Made by a program: the position numbers and the translations under genes | NCBI GenBank assembly: GCA_004005435.1 | Contig: RZWH01000003.1 | Location: forward strand, 708,943 to 772,942 | DNA from: Rhodobacteraceae bacterium CCMM004 | Lineage (GTDB): Bacteria > Pseudomonadota > Alphaproteobacteria > Rhodobacterales > Rhodobacteraceae | DNA length: 64,000 bases | Direction of reading: 5' to 3' | Shown here: positions 1-8,152 of the stretch, in pieces | Position numbering within the stretch: position 1 is the first letter of the stretch | How the letters are laid out: each line of letters opens with the position of its first letter | The notes under the pieces: generated by a model | Told to the model about the DNA's origin: nothing | Seen by the model: the letters and a program-made list of their open reading frames with translations, nothing else | Database searches by the model: none

Positions 1-203
1 TGCGCGCGTCCTTTCCCAAGGCCCGGATCGTGGTCGAGGGCGACGACGGCGTGCATTTCTCGGCCCTGGTGGTCGACGAGAGCTTTCGCGGCCAGAATCG
101 GGTGCAGCAGCAGCGCGCCGTCTACAGCGCGTTGAAGGGGAAGATGGACGGCAGCCAGGGCGAGTTGCACGCGCTCGCACTGACCACGCGGGCCCCGGAA
201 TGA
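1..203 (+). CDS. bolA: BolA family protein, 3' part
   Basis: The 5' end is outside the window; the visible frame runs from base 3 to the TGA at 201-203. The visible residues include a [12 protein letters not shown] stretch, then [17 protein letters not shown] and a C-terminal [11 protein letters not shown], which match the second half of BolA proteins (the HF.A..V core and the VY..L...M...HAL end). BolA proteins pair with CGFS monothiol glutaredoxins in Fe-S cluster trafficking and signalling, and a CGFS glutaredoxin lies 300 bp downstream. The stop overlaps the next start as ATGA, so the three genes probably form one operon. Confidence 0.85.
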   Translation, partial: RASFPKARIVVEGDDGVHFSALVVDESFRGQNRVQQQRAVYSALKGKMDGSQGELHALALTTRAPE

Positions 204-445
204 GCACCTTCAGCCTCTCCGCCGTCCTGGGCATCGCCATCCTGGGCGTCCTGGCGGTCCGCGCCACCATCGTCGTGCGCCGCGAGCGGGGCGCGCCGCG
301 GGGCAGCCTGCCGGGCAAGGGGCACCATGTGATCGAGGCCAACTATTTCTCCGGCGGCGCGGGCGGCGGGCATTCCGCCAGCTACAAGGTGCCCAAGGAC
401 CCGCAGGCCTATGCCCGCCTGTTCGTGCCCCGCGACCGCGACTGA
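200..445 (+). CDS. small membrane-anchored protein of unknown function between bolA and grxD
   Basis: This 81-residue protein starts at an ATG overlapping the bolA stop codon (ATGA), which indicates translational coupling. Residues about 6-25 form one hydrophobic helix, followed by a basic stretch ([11 protein letters not shown]) and a soluble tail with a glycine-rich [19 protein letters not shown] segment. I do not recognise a family with an assigned function. Its place between bolA and grxD suggests a link to Fe-S or glutaredoxin function, but that rests on context alone. Confidence 0.7.
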   Translation: MSTFSLSAVLGIAILGVLAVRATIVVRRERGAPRGSLPGKGHHVIEANYFSGGAGGGHSASYKVPKDPQAYARLFVPRDRD

Positions 446-501
446 GCCGCCGCCGCCCCCCGCACCGCACCGCGCCATCCACAGCATTCGAGAGGATCGT
501 C

Positions 502-876
502 ATGACCGCCGACACCGACACCGCCAAGACCCGCATCTCCGACACCATCGCCGAAAACGACGTGGTGTTGTTCATGAAGGGGACCAAGTCCATGCCGCAA
601 TGCGGGTTCTCCAGCCGCGTGGCCGGGGTGCTGAACTTCATGGGTGTGGAGTATCACGACGTCAACGTCCTGGCCGACGAGGGCGTCCGCCAGGGGATCA
701 AGGAGTTCTCCGACTGGCCGACGATCCCCCAGCTCTACGTCAAGGGCGAGTTCGTGGGCGGCTGCGACATCGTGACCGAGATGACGCTGTCGGGCGAGCT
801 GGACACGCTTTTGGCCGACAAGGGCGTGAGCTTCGACCAGGCGGCGGCCGAAAAAATCCGCGAGGCCAACGCCTGA
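502..876 (+). CDS. grxD: monothiol glutaredoxin, Grx4 family
   Basis: This 124-residue protein has the CGFS active site at residues 34-37 (preceded by KGTKSMPQ), the [19 protein letters not shown] segment that forms the cis-Pro and glutathione-binding part of the fold, and the usual length. CGFS glutaredoxins bind a [2Fe-2S] cluster with glutathione and form hetero-complexes with BolA, encoded just upstream. The start has an AGAGGA ribosome-binding site nine bases upstream. Family assignment is secure; the exact cluster-transfer targets cannot be read from sequence. Confidence 0.95.
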   Translation: MTADTDTAKTRISDTIAENDVVLFMKGTKSMPQCGFSSRVAGVLNFMGVEYHDVNVLADEGVRQGIKEFSDWPTIPQLYVKGEFVGGCDIVTEMTLSGELDTLLADKGVSFDQAAAEKIREANA

Positions 877-883
877 GCCGAGG

Positions 884-1606
884 GTGGCGCCCGGCCTGAT
901 CGCGGTCGCGCTGGCCGCCGCCTGGGCGCTTGGCACGGGTCTGATCGGCTGGGCCGTCGTCCGCGGTCGCCGCCGCGCTGCCGCGCTGCGCACCCATGCC
1001 GCCGAGGCGGGGCTGGAGGTGTCCGAGGAAGCCGGGTCGGGCGGACGCGTGCTGTGCCTGCGCCACCCCGCCGAAGGCTGGACCATCACCGCCTATCGAT
1101 CGCGATCCGCCTCCGACGGGGGCGGCACCGGCCCGGGTCGGCGCGGCTATTGGACCGAATGGGCGGCCCCCGCCCCGGCGACCGACGGTGGGTTCGCGGT
1201 GCTGGGCCCCGCCCTACCGCCGCAGGCCGCGGCCCGCGCCGGACGGGTGATGACCCTTATGGGCGGGCATGTCGGCGATCTGTTCCTCGCCGGGATCGCC
1301 CGCGGGCTGGGTGCCGAGGCCGAAGGCCTCGCTTCCGTCCCGCACCAACCCGCGCCCGAAGTCGGCGTGTTGCTCAGCACCCCCGGCGCGGAAGCGGCGT
1401 TGACCCCGATCCTGGCCCACCCCGCCCTGCGCGAGAGCCGCCGCGGCCGCAGCGAGATGCGCCAGCCGGTGGTGTTGTTCGGTCCCGGAGGTCTGCGGGT
1501 GCGGGTGCGGGCACCGCTGACCGATGGCGCCGACGCTGCGCACCTGGCCGATCTGGGCCGCGCCCTGGCCGATGCGTTGCGCGGCGATCAGCCCGCCTCC
1601 GCCTGA
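884..1606 (+). CDS. hypothetical protein with N-terminal membrane helix
   Basis: This 240-residue ORF begins at a GTG seven bases after the grxD stop, with no strong ribosome-binding site, so it may be translated by coupling. Residues about 4-25 are hydrophobic (LIAVALAAAWALGTGLIGWA) and are followed by RGRRR, which suggests one N-in anchor. The remainder is soluble and Ala/Gly/Pro-rich. I do not recognise a domain. Codon use resembles its neighbours and the frame is open throughout, so it is probably real; function is unknown. Confidence 0.65.
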   Translation: MAPGLIAVALAAAWALGTGLIGWAVVRGRRRAAALRTHAAEAGLEVSEEAGSGGRVLCLRHPAEGWTITAYRSRSASDGGGTGPGRRGYWTEWAAPAPATDGGFAVLGPALPPQAAARAGRVMTLMGGHVGDLFLAGIARGLGAEAEGLASVPHQPAPEVGVLLSTPGAEAALTPILAHPALRESRRGRSEMRQPVVLFGPGGLRVRVRAPLTDGADAAHLADLGRALADALRGDQPASA

Positions 1607-1804
1607 GCCGCGCGCCCGGCGAACCTCCGACCGCGCTTCGGGGGGTGCCAGGAGCAGGATGCGGGATGAACGGACGCGCCCAAGCGCCTCACCGCGCCCG
1701 CTGATAGGCTGGGCCGCGGCGGCCTCCGTTCAATGCGGGGTCGGTTGGTTTTGCGTCCAGCGGTCCGAAACCCTTGCCCATGGCGAAAGCCCACAACGGT
1801 CATG

Positions 1805-1955
1805 ACTTTCCTGATGCCCAGCCTTAAGCGCCCGCTGGCGGCACGCCGGGCAGCGCCGTCCCGCCCCCACGGCGCGGCGCTCTGGCCGCCTCCCCTCGGG
1901 ACGGCGCTGCCGGTCGTTCAAAGCGGGGGCGCTTGGCGCCGGGGGCATTCTGCTC
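1805..1955 (-). ncRNA. ssrS: candidate 6S RNA downstream of zapA
   Basis: The stretch downstream of zapA folds as one long irregular hairpin. The outer arms are ATGCCC 1814-1819 with GGGCAT 1943-1948, and AAGCGCCC 1826-1833 with GGGCGCTT 1927-1934. A large unpaired bubble separates these from a perfect 15-bp inner stem (1849-1863 with 1897-1911). A closing stem, a central bubble and a long terminal stem are the architecture of 6S RNA, which mimics an open promoter to hold sigma70 RNA polymerase. In many alphaproteobacteria 6S RNA lies just downstream of zapA, which also sets the strand. Ends are approximate; about 200 bp on its other side shows nothing recognisable. Confidence 0.62.
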
Positions 1956-1982
1956 CAAGGAGGGCTGCCCCGCGCGCCGGGA

Positions 1983-2378
1983 TCACTCGGCGGCGCGTTC
2001 CTCGACCCGGTCGGCGATGGCCTCGGCCCGCGCGGCGAGTTCGGCCATGGTGTCGACCACCGCCGCCGGGATCACCGGCACCTCGACGCGATGCGGCTCG
2101 GGCGCGGGGGCGGATTTCAGCGCCTGAACCTCTTCGGACAGGACCGTCACCTGCTGCTCCATCCGGCGGAGCTGTTCCTCCATCCCCGCCGTCTTGTCCG
2201 CCAGCATCAGGCCGGACATCAGGAGCATCCGGGTCTCGGGGATGCGGCCGATCTGATCGCTGAGCACCGTCGCCTCGGCATCGAGCAGACGCGCGGCGCT
2301 TTGCAGAAAGTGCTCTTCGCCGTCCTGGCAGGCGACCTCGTACTCCCGTCCGCCGATGGCGACCTTGACCTCAGGCAT
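1983..2378 (-). CDS. zapA: cell division protein ZapA
   Basis: ZapA binds FtsZ and cross-links Z-ring filaments. The protein has the ZapA core: an N-terminal MPEVKVAIGGREYEVAC, then EEHFLQSAARLLD, a long helix (ETRMLLMSGLMLADK) and a coiled-coil C terminus, followed by an Ala/Pro-rich extension. I chose the ATG at 2378 rather than the GTG at 2387 because MPEVxVxIGGR is the usual family start and a GAGGAG lies about ten bases upstream. The start overlaps the end of the coiled-coil gene upstream by 8 bp, so the two are translated as a pair. Length would be 131 residues. Confidence 0.9.
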   Translation of the reverse strand: MPEVKVAIGGREYEVACQDGEEHFLQSAARLLDAEATVLSDQIGRIPETRMLLMSGLMLADKTAGMEEQLRRMEQQVTVLSEEVQALKSAPAPEPHRVEVPVIPAAVVDTMAELAARAEAIADRVEERAAE

Positions 2379-2883
2379 TGGCTCCACGCTCCTCGCCTCC
2401 GTCGACCAGGGGCGCCAGCGCCCCCAGGATCTGTTCCATCTCGGCGCGGTCGCTGTCGCGGGCGGCGGTCAGCGCCTCCAACTCGCCGCGCAGCGCGCCG
2501 TTCACCAGGTCGGCATCGGCGAGCCCGGCGGCATTGGCCTCGCGCAGCGCCTGGCTGGTCTCGCGCAGGGCCGCATTCACCCGCTTGAGCCGCGCGCGGT
2601 CCTCTTCCAACTCGGCGACCACCCGGCGGGCGGTCTCCAGATCGTTTTCCAACTGCGTCACCCGGCCGTCCTGGCGCGCCTTGATCGCGCGCACCCGCTC
2701 TTCGAGCTGGGCGGTCAGCTCGCGTTCGGCCTCCAACTCGGCCTGCACCTCGGCGGCGCTCGGCCCGTCGTCCTGGGGCGCGGGATCCGGCGCGGCCACG
2801 GGACGCTCCAGCACATCCACGCCCGCACCGATCCGGTCCAGCGCGGCGGTGATCCGCCTCTGTAGCTCGGTGATGTCCATCAT
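2371..2883 (-). CDS. coiled-coil protein upstream of zapA, ZauP-like
   Basis: This 170-residue protein is mostly one coiled coil (about residues 45-160), rich in Glu, Arg, Ala and Leu heptads, with an N-terminal DITELQRRITAALDRIGAGV segment. Caulobacter encodes a coiled-coil partner, ZauP, directly upstream of zapA, and the ZapA/ZauP pair tightens the Z-ring. Gene order, overlap with zapA and predicted structure match here. The GAGGAC sequence eight to ten bases upstream supports the ATG at 2883 (a second ATG follows at 2880). Sequence identity to ZauP was not tested, so the name rests on synteny and coiled-coil character. Confidence 0.75.
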   Translation of the reverse strand: MMDITELQRRITAALDRIGAGVDVLERPVAAPDPAPQDDGPSAAEVQAELEAERELTAQLEERVRAIKARQDGRVTQLENDLETARRVVAELEEDRARLKRVNAALRETSQALREANAAGLADADLVNGALRGELEALTAARDSDRAEMEQILGALAPLVDGGEERGANA

Positions 2884-3097
2884 GCTGCCTGTCCTCTCGC
2901 GCGCGGTCCCGCTTGCCGTCGCAGTGCGAATCGCAGGAACTCGGGTTTGGCCGCTTTATGACGCGGAATCGGGGCGAATTCAGCCCCCCTTTGCCCGAAT
3001 CGGCCGCGGGACGCCGGGCCGCGCCGCTTGAACTCGGGTCGGGGCCTGCGTATCAGGCGGCAACGCCCGCACCCTGCCCTTGCAAAGGACGCTGCCC

Positions 3098-5113
3098 GTG
3101 GACCTCTCGACACTTCGTGACCGCAATCCCGATCACTTCGACAAGGCGGCCGCGCTGCGCTTTCTCGCCCTCGACGCCGTGAAGGCGGCGAACTCGGGGC
3201 ACACGGGGATGCCCATGGGCATGGCGGACGTGGCCACCGTGCTGTTCCAGCGGCATTTGAAGTTCGACGCCGCCGCGCCGGATTGGCCCGACCGCGACCG
3301 GTTCATCCTGTCGGCGGGGCACGGCTCGATGCTGCTCTACGGGCTCTTGCACCTCACCGGCTACGAGGACATGACGCTGGAGCAGATCCGCGACTTCCGC
3401 CAATGGGGGTCGCGGACGGCGGGGCATCCGGAATACGGACACGCCAAGGGGATCGAGACCACGACCGGCCCGCTGGGTCAGGGACTGGCGAACTCGGTCG
3501 GCTTTGCCATCGCCGAGGAGTCGCTGCGCGCCCGTTTCGGGGCCAAGGTCGTGGATCACCGCACCTACGTGATCGCCGGCGACGGCTGCCTGATGGAGGG
3601 CGTGAGCCAAGAGGCCATCGCCCTGGCCGGGCACCTGCGCCTGGGCCGTCTGATCGTGTTCTTCGACGACAACGGCATCACCATCGACGGCAAAGTGAGT
3701 CTGGCCGACTCCACCGATCAGAAGGCCCGTTTCGCCGCGTCGGGTTGGCACGTGCAGGATTGCGACGGGCACGACCCCGAGGCCATCGACACCGCCATCC
3801 GCGCGGCCCAGGACGACCCGCGCCCGTCGATGATCGCCTGCCGCACCCATATCGCCCTGGGCACCGCGGCGCAGGACACGGCCAAGGGGCATGGCGCGCT
3901 GACCGACGATCAGCTCATCGCCGACACCCGCGACGCCTATGGCTGGGGCCACGCGCCCTTCGACATCCCCGCCGAGATCAAGTCGGCCTGGGAAGACATC
4001 GGCCGCCGCGGCGCCGAGACGCGGGCGGCGTGGGAGGAACGGCTCGCCGACCTCTCCGACAACCGCCGTGCGCTGTTCCAACGGGTGCAGGCGGGCGAGG
4101 CGCCCAAGAAGTTGGCGGCGACGATCCGGGCGCTGAAGAAGCAGATCAGCGAAACCGCGCCAAAGGTTGCCACCCGCAAAAGCTCGGAAATGGTGCTGGA
4201 GGTGGTCAATCCGATCATGCCCGAGACCCTGGGCGGCTCGGCCGACCTGACGGGCTCGAACAACACGCTGACCTCGGACCTGGGCAAGTTCACCGCCGAG
4301 GACCGCAAGGGTCGCTACATCCACTACGGCATCCGCGAGCACGGCATGGCCGCGGCAATGAACGGCATGGCGCTGCACGGCGGCGTGCGGCCTTACGGCG
4401 GCACCTTCATGTGCTTCACCGACTATGCGCGCCCGGCGATGCGCCTGTCGGCGCTGATGGGGATCGCGCCGGTCTACGTCATGACCCACGACAGCATCGG
4501 ATTGGGCGAGGACGGCCCGACGCACCAGCCGGTCGAGCATCTGGCAATGCTGCGCGCGACGCCCAACACCTATGTCTTCCGCCCTGCCGACACGGTCGAG
4601 ACGGCCGAGGCGTGGGAGCTGGCGCTGACCCGCAGCGACGCGCCCGCGGTCCTGGCGCTGACCCGGCAGGGGGTGCCCACGGTCCGCACCGCCCACAAGC
4701 AAAAGAACCTCAGCGCCCAAGGCGCCTATGTGCTGGCCGACGCCGATGGCAAGCGGCAGGCGGTGCTTCTGGCCACTGGGTCCGAGGTGTCGGTGGCGAT
4801 GGCCGCCCGCGATCTGCTGCACAGCGAAGGCATCGGCACCCGCGTCGTGTCCATGCCCTGTTGGGAACTGTTCGAAGACCAGGACGAGAGCTATCGCCGC
4901 AAGGTGCTGCCGGCCGGTCCGGTGCGGGTGGCGGTGGAGGCCGGCGTGCGCCTGGGCTGGGATCGCTGGCTCTACGGCGAACGGGGACGGCGCGACAAGG
5001 GCGGCTTCGTCGGCATGGAGGGCTTCGGCGCCTCGGCCCCGGCCGAGACGCTCTACGAGAAGTTCGGGATCACCGCCGAGGCCGTGGCGGAGCGGGTGAA
5101 ATCCCTGCTCTGA
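3098..5113 (+). CDS. tkt: transketolase
   Basis: Transketolase moves two-carbon units between sugar phosphates in the pentose phosphate pathway and the Calvin cycle, using thiamine diphosphate. The ThDP motif is visible as [15 protein letters not shown] followed by [11 protein letters not shown]; the pyrimidine domain carries [18 protein letters not shown] and the C-terminal domain follows. Length is 671 residues, normal for the family. I set the start at the GTG at 3098 because AAAGGA lies eight bases upstream and [21 protein letters not shown] is a natural N terminus; a TTG 18 bases earlier has no such site. It diverges from zauP-zapA, so the 214-bp gap holds both promoters. Confidence 0.96.
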   Translation: MDLSTLRDRNPDHFDKAAALRFLALDAVKAANSGHTGMPMGMADVATVLFQRHLKFDAAAPDWPDRDRFILSAGHGSMLLYGLLHLTGYEDMTLEQIRDFRQWGSRTAGHPEYGHAKGIETTTGPLGQGLANSVGFAIAEESLRARFGAKVVDHRTYVIAGDGCLMEGVSQEAIALAGHLRLGRLIVFFDDNGITIDGKVSLADSTDQKARFAASGWHVQDCDGHDPEAIDTAIRAAQDDPRPSMIACRTHIALGTAAQDTAKGHGALTDDQLIADTRDAYGWGHAPFDIPAEIKSAWEDIGRRGAETRAAWEERLADLSDNRRALFQRVQAGEAPKKLAATIRALKKQISETAPKVATRKSSEMVLEVVNPIMPETLGGSADLTGSNNTLTSDLGKFTAEDRKGRYIHYGIREHGMAAAMNGMALHGGVRPYGGTFMCFTDYARPAMRLSALMGIAPVYVMTHDSIGLGEDGPTHQPVEHLAMLRATPNTYVFRPADTVETAEAWELALTRSDAPAVLALTRQGVPTVRTAHKQKNLSAQGAYVLADADGKRQAVLLATGSEVSVAMAARDLLHSEGIGTRVVSMPCWELFEDQDESYRRKVLPAGPVRVAVEAGVRLGWDRWLYGERGRRDKGGFVGMEGFGASAPAETLYEKFGITAEAVAERVKSLL

Positions 5114-5115
5114 CA

Positions 5116-5161
5116 CGAATTTTCGTCGAAAATTCGCAGGCGATCCTTCGTCGAAGGATCG
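5116..5161. terminator. two adjacent perfect hairpins between convergent tkt and nusB
   Basis: Hairpin 1 (5116-5136) has 10-bp arms CGAATTTTCG and CGAAAATTCG around a single T. Hairpin 2 (5141-5161) has arms CGATCCTTCG and CGAAGGATCG around a single T. They sit exactly between the stops of tkt and nusB, which converge, so a bidirectional terminator is likely. The same two-hairpin arrangement recurs at 27,656-27,699 with a decayed second hairpin, so it is a dispersed element and not only a local terminator. Confidence 0.7.
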
Positions 5162-5168
5162 TCTCGCC

Positions 5169-5648
5169 TCAGAATGCCTCCGGCCGCGCCTCGCGGGCCA
5201 TGTGGTCGAGGACGGCGTTGACGAACTTGGGTTCGCGGCCTTCGGGAAAGAAGGCGCGGGCCACGTCCACGAACTCCACGATCACCACTTTGGGCGGTGT
5301 GGCCCCAGCGGTCAGCTCGGCCCCCGCGGCGCGGAACAGCGCGCGGAGCGTCGGGTCGATGCGGTGGATCGGCCACTTGGCCACCAGCGCCCGGTCGGTC
5401 ATCTGGTCGATCTTGGCCTGCCGCTCCACCGCGCCTTCCAGCAGCGCGCGGAACAGGTCGACGTCGCCCTCGGCCATCTCCTCGCCGTCGTAGACCGCGC
5501 CGAAGCGGTGGGTCTCGAACTCGGACCGCACCGTGTCGATCGTCAGGCCGGAATGCTCCATCTGGAACAGCGCCTGCACGGCGTAGAGGCGCGCCGCGGA
5601 CTTCATCTGCCGGCGGTCGCGCTTGCGGGTCGGGGCGGCGTCGCTCAC
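5169..5648 (-). CDS. nusB: transcription antitermination factor NusB
   Basis: This 159-residue protein carries the NusB fold signatures: KSAARLYAVQALFQMEH near the start, DRALVAKWPIHRIDPTLRALFRAA, and the C-terminal PPKVVIVEFVDVARAF.....KFVNAVLD. NusB with NusE binds boxA RNA and supports antitermination of rRNA operons. The start is the GTG at 5648, which overlaps the ribH stop as GTGA; this is the usual alphaproteobacterial ribB-ribH-nusB order. A basic N-terminal extension (PTRKRDRRQ) precedes the domain. Confidence 0.95.
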   Translation of the reverse strand: MSDAAPTRKRDRRQMKSAARLYAVQALFQMEHSGLTIDTVRSEFETHRFGAVYDGEEMAEGDVDLFRALLEGAVERQAKIDQMTDRALVAKWPIHRIDPTLRALFRAAGAELTAGATPPKVVIVEFVDVARAFFPEGREPKFVNAVLDHMAREARPEAF

Positions 5649-6151
5649 GCCTCGCCCCCGCGCTTGAACCCGATCCCGCGGGTCCGCGACCAGCGCTGAC
5701 CGAGCGCGATCAGGTGCAGCGCCGCCGCCGCCGCGCCGCCGCCCTTGTCCTGATCGTTGGGGTCGGCGCGCACGGCCGCCTGCGCGTGATTTTCCACCGT
5801 CAGGATGCCGTTGCCGATGCAGCAGCCGTCGAGGCCGAGAAGCGTCAGGCCGCGGCTGGAGTCGTTGCACACCGTGTCATAGTGCGTGGTCTCGCCCCGG
5901 ATGACGCAGCCCAGTGCCACAAACCCGTCGAAGTCTCCCGTGCGCTGGGCGATGCGGATCGCCGTCGGCACCTCCAGTGCGCCGGGCACCTCGACCGTCT
6001 CGTGGGTCGCGCCGACGCCGTCCAGACCCGCGCGGGCGCCGGTCAGCAGCATGTCGGCGATGTCGCGGTAGTAGGGTGCGACGACGATCAGCACGCGGGG
6101 TGCCTTGTCGAAGGACGGCAGCGGCGGGGTGTAGTGCGAGGCTCCGGCCAT
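5645..6151 (-). CDS. ribH: 6,7-dimethyl-8-ribityllumazine synthase
   Basis: RibH condenses 5-amino-6-ribitylaminouracil with 3,4-dihydroxy-2-butanone 4-phosphate to form lumazine, the penultimate step of riboflavin synthesis. Signatures are VPGALEVPTAIRIA, GFVALGCVIRGETTHYD (containing the catalytic His region) and GNGILTVENHAQA. Length is 168 residues. The ATG at 6151 overlaps the stop of ribB (TGATG) and the stop overlaps the GTG of nusB, giving a tightly coupled ribB-ribH-nusB operon. Confidence 0.96.
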   Translation of the reverse strand: MAGASHYTPPLPSFDKAPRVLIVVAPYYRDIADMLLTGARAGLDGVGATHETVEVPGALEVPTAIRIAQRTGDFDGFVALGCVIRGETTHYDTVCNDSSRGLTLLGLDGCCIGNGILTVENHAQAAVRADPNDQDKGGGAAAAALHLIALGQRWSRTRGIGFKRGGEA

Positions 6152-7263
6152 CAACCGATCTCCGATATCTTGCGGGTGCCGACAATTTCGAGCCCGTAGG
6201 CTTCGAGCCCCACGACTTTGGGGCGCGGCGAGTTGGTGAGGAGGATCATCCGGGCGATGCCGAGGGACGACAGGATCTGCGCGCCGAGGCCGTATTGGCG
6301 CAGCGTCTGAGGAGACACCTCCTCAGCGGCGGCGAGCTTCATGTGGAGGTCGCGCAGGAGCACCAGCACCCCCCGCCCTTCGGCCGCGATCAACCTCATC
6401 GCGTCGCCGAACTCGCGCGCCCGCCCCTTCGGCCCGGTGCCCACCACGTCCAGCAGCGGGTCCATGGCGTGCATCCGCACCAGCACCGGGTCGTCGCCCG
6501 AGATGTCGCCCTTGATCAGCACGATGTGCTCGGCACCCTGCGTCTCGTCGGTGTAGATGCGCAGGGTCCAGTCGCCGCCGAACTCGCTCTGCACGGTCTG
6601 CTCGTCGCGGACTCGGACCAGGTTGTCGTGGCGGCGGCGATAGGCGATCAGCTCGCTGATGGTGCCGATCTTGAGGTTGTGGCGCTGGGCGAAGGCGACG
6701 AGGTCGGGCAGCCGCGCCATCGAGCCGTCCTCGTTCATGATCTCGCAGATCACGCCGGAGGGGTTCAGGCCCGCAAGCCGCGCGATGTCCACCGCGGCCT
6801 CGGTATGGCCCGCGCGCACCAGAACGCCGCCGTCGCGGGCGCGCAGGGGAAAGACGTGGCCGGGCGTGGCGATGTCCGCCGCGGTCTTGCCTGCGTCGAT
6901 GGCCACGGCGACGGTGCGGGCGCGGTCGTGGGCCGAGATGCCGGTCGAGACCCCCTCGCGCGCCTCGATGGAGACGGTGAAGGCGGTCTCGTGGCGGCTG
7001 GAGTTGTAGGAGGCCATGAGCGGCAGGCCGAGGGCGTCCACCCTCTGGCCTGTGAGGCTGAGGCAGATCAGGCCGCGGCCGTGGGTGGCCATGAAGTTGA
7101 TCGCGTCGGGCGTCGCCATCTGCGCGGGGATCACCAGGTCGCCCTCGTTCTCGCGGTCCTCGTGGTCGACGAGGATGAACATGCGCCCATTGCGCGCGTC
7201 CTCGATGATCTCGTCGATGGACGAGACGGCGTCGTGATAGTCGGGAGCGAGGCTGTCGGTCAT
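6151..7263 (-). CDS. ribB: 3,4-dihydroxy-2-butanone 4-phosphate synthase with degenerate GTP cyclohydrolase II-like domain
   Basis: The first 205 or so residues are a complete DHBP synthase, with the acidic loop DHEDRENEGDLV, ATHGRGLICLSL and GHTEAAVDIARLAGL. The rest (about 210-370) has the fold of GTP cyclohydrolase II but lacks its zinc-binding cysteines: where E. coli RibA has three Cys between VRVHSE and DCG, this protein reads VRMHAMDPLLDVVGTG with none. So it should make the four-carbon riboflavin precursor but is unlikely to open GTP; a separate RibA would be needed elsewhere. Similar fusions with inactive RibA-like domains are known. The ATG at 7263 begins MTDSLAPDYHDAVSSIDEII. Confidence 0.93.
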   Translation of the reverse strand: MTDSLAPDYHDAVSSIDEIIEDARNGRMFILVDHEDRENEGDLVIPAQMATPDAINFMATHGRGLICLSLTGQRVDALGLPLMASYNSSRHETAFTVSIEAREGVSTGISAHDRARTVAVAIDAGKTAADIATPGHVFPLRARDGGVLVRAGHTEAAVDIARLAGLNPSGVICEIMNEDGSMARLPDLVAFAQRHNLKIGTISELIAYRRRHDNLVRVRDEQTVQSEFGGDWTLRIYTDETQGAEHIVLIKGDISGDDPVLVRMHAMDPLLDVVGTGPKGRAREFGDAMRLIAAEGRGVLVLLRDLHMKLAAAEEVSPQTLRQYGLGAQILSSLGIARMILLTNSPRPKVVGLEAYGLEIVGTRKISEIG

Positions 7264-7360
7264 CGGTGTCCGGTCCAGGGGTCCGCGGCGCAGATAGCGC
7301 AGGGGCGCGGCAATGGCCAGAGCGGCGCGCGGGGCCCGCGGCGTCGCGCCGGAATCTTTG

Positions 7361-7392
7361 TGCCTTCGGCGAGGATATTTGGAAAGGAAAGT
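7361..7392 (+). repeat. dispersed intergenic repeat, copy 1
   Basis: This copy contains GCCTTCGGCGAGGATATTTG followed by GAAAGGAAAG. The same core is found at 13,533-13,567 on the same strand and at 26,161-26,195 on the opposite strand. It lies between the start of ribB and the end of the next minus-strand gene. GCCTTCGGC can form a very small hairpin. It may act as a transcription or processing signal, but its role is not visible from sequence. Confidence 0.75.
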
Positions 7393-7403
7393 CGGGGCGG
7401 GTC

Positions 7404-7943
7404 TCACCCCTCGGCGAAGTAGCGCGGCCCGTCGACGTATCCCGCCAGGCGGCCCGCGGCGCTCCACCCCCGCTCCCACGGGGCGGCGCCGACCAGCACG
7501 ACGCCGTCTGCCGGCAGGCGGTGGGCGGCGCGGGCGGCGTCGAGGAGCGCGCGTTGGCGGGCGAAGGGGTCGTGGGGCCCGGGGCCCGGGTGCAGGGCGT
7601 CGAGCGGCAGGTCGTCGTCCAGGGCGCCGCGGTCGAGGCCAAGGCGCAGCGCTTGCACGACCGCAAGACGGCGGGCGGCGGGGTCGGACAGGCGGTCGCG
7701 GGGCCGCACCAGGCCCAGGCCGTTCTGGGAAAACAGGAAGCCGACGATGTCGCGTCCGGTGGCGGCGCGGACGCTGGCATAGGTGCGGTAGTCGAGACCC
7801 AGCTCGGCCGCGCGGGCCACCCGGCGGCGCACCACGTTCAGCGGCATGTGCGGCAGCAGCTCTGCCCGCGCCCGGGTCCAGCAGGTGCGGCGCCAGCCGC
7901 GGCCCTCCAGCGCCGGGCCGCCGTTGTGGCCGATCCCGCTCAC
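7404..7943 (-). CDS. hypothetical protein in the riboflavin cluster
   Basis: This 179-residue protein begins MSGIGHNGGPALEGRGWRR. The GHNGGP start is common in short alphaproteobacterial proteins of unknown role. A helical segment follows (LGLDYRTYASVRAATGRDIVGFLFSQNG), then an Arg/Ala-rich region and a C-terminal GYVDGPRYFAEG. I chose the GTG at 7943 because it overlaps the upstream stop as GTGA. It lies between ribB and ribE in the same orientation and is very probably co-transcribed with them. No catalytic motif is recognised, so any riboflavin role is inference. Confidence 0.72.
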   Translation of the reverse strand: MSGIGHNGGPALEGRGWRRTCWTRARAELLPHMPLNVVRRRVARAAELGLDYRTYASVRAATGRDIVGFLFSQNGLGLVRPRDRLSDPAARRLAVVQALRLGLDRGALDDDLPLDALHPGPGPHDPFARQRALLDAARAAHRLPADGVVLVGAAPWERGWSAAGRLAGYVDGPRYFAEG

Positions 7944-8152
7944 AGCCAGCCCACCGACGCGCGGGCCGCCGCCTCGGCCGACGTGGCGCTGTCGTAGGTC
8001 GGGCCGGTGCCCGGGCCCAGGCGGCGCCAGCCATGCGGGTCCTCGGGGTCGCGGCGGCACTCGACCCAGCCATAGCCGTCGGCATGGCGCAACACGTCGA
8101 CGCAGCGCATTTCGTCGGCGTCGTTCAGGGAGGCGACGACCACGGGTTTCAT
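7940..8152 (-). CDS. small hypothetical protein coupled to ribE
   Basis: This 70-residue protein (MKPVVVASLNDADEMRCVDV...) overlaps ribE upstream by ATGA and the next gene downstream by GTGA, so three consecutive genes are translationally coupled. It is compact, contains several Asp and Trp residues, and has no membrane segment or recognised motif. Its fixed place in a coupled array argues that it is a real protein. Function is unknown. Confidence 0.68.
   Translation of the reverse strand: MKPVVVASLNDADEMRCVDVLRHADGYGWVECRRDPEDPHGWRRLGPGTGPTYDSATSAEAAARASVGWL

Noticed and set aside
3053..5116. Very long open frame antisense to transketolase
   Set aside because: High GC opens the antisense frames of strongly coding genes. 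Its His/Arg/Gly-rich translation has no domain, and the plus strand is clearly transketolase. The same applies to long antisense frames opposite hom, recJ, kpsC, soxA, rpoD and the TadG-like genes.
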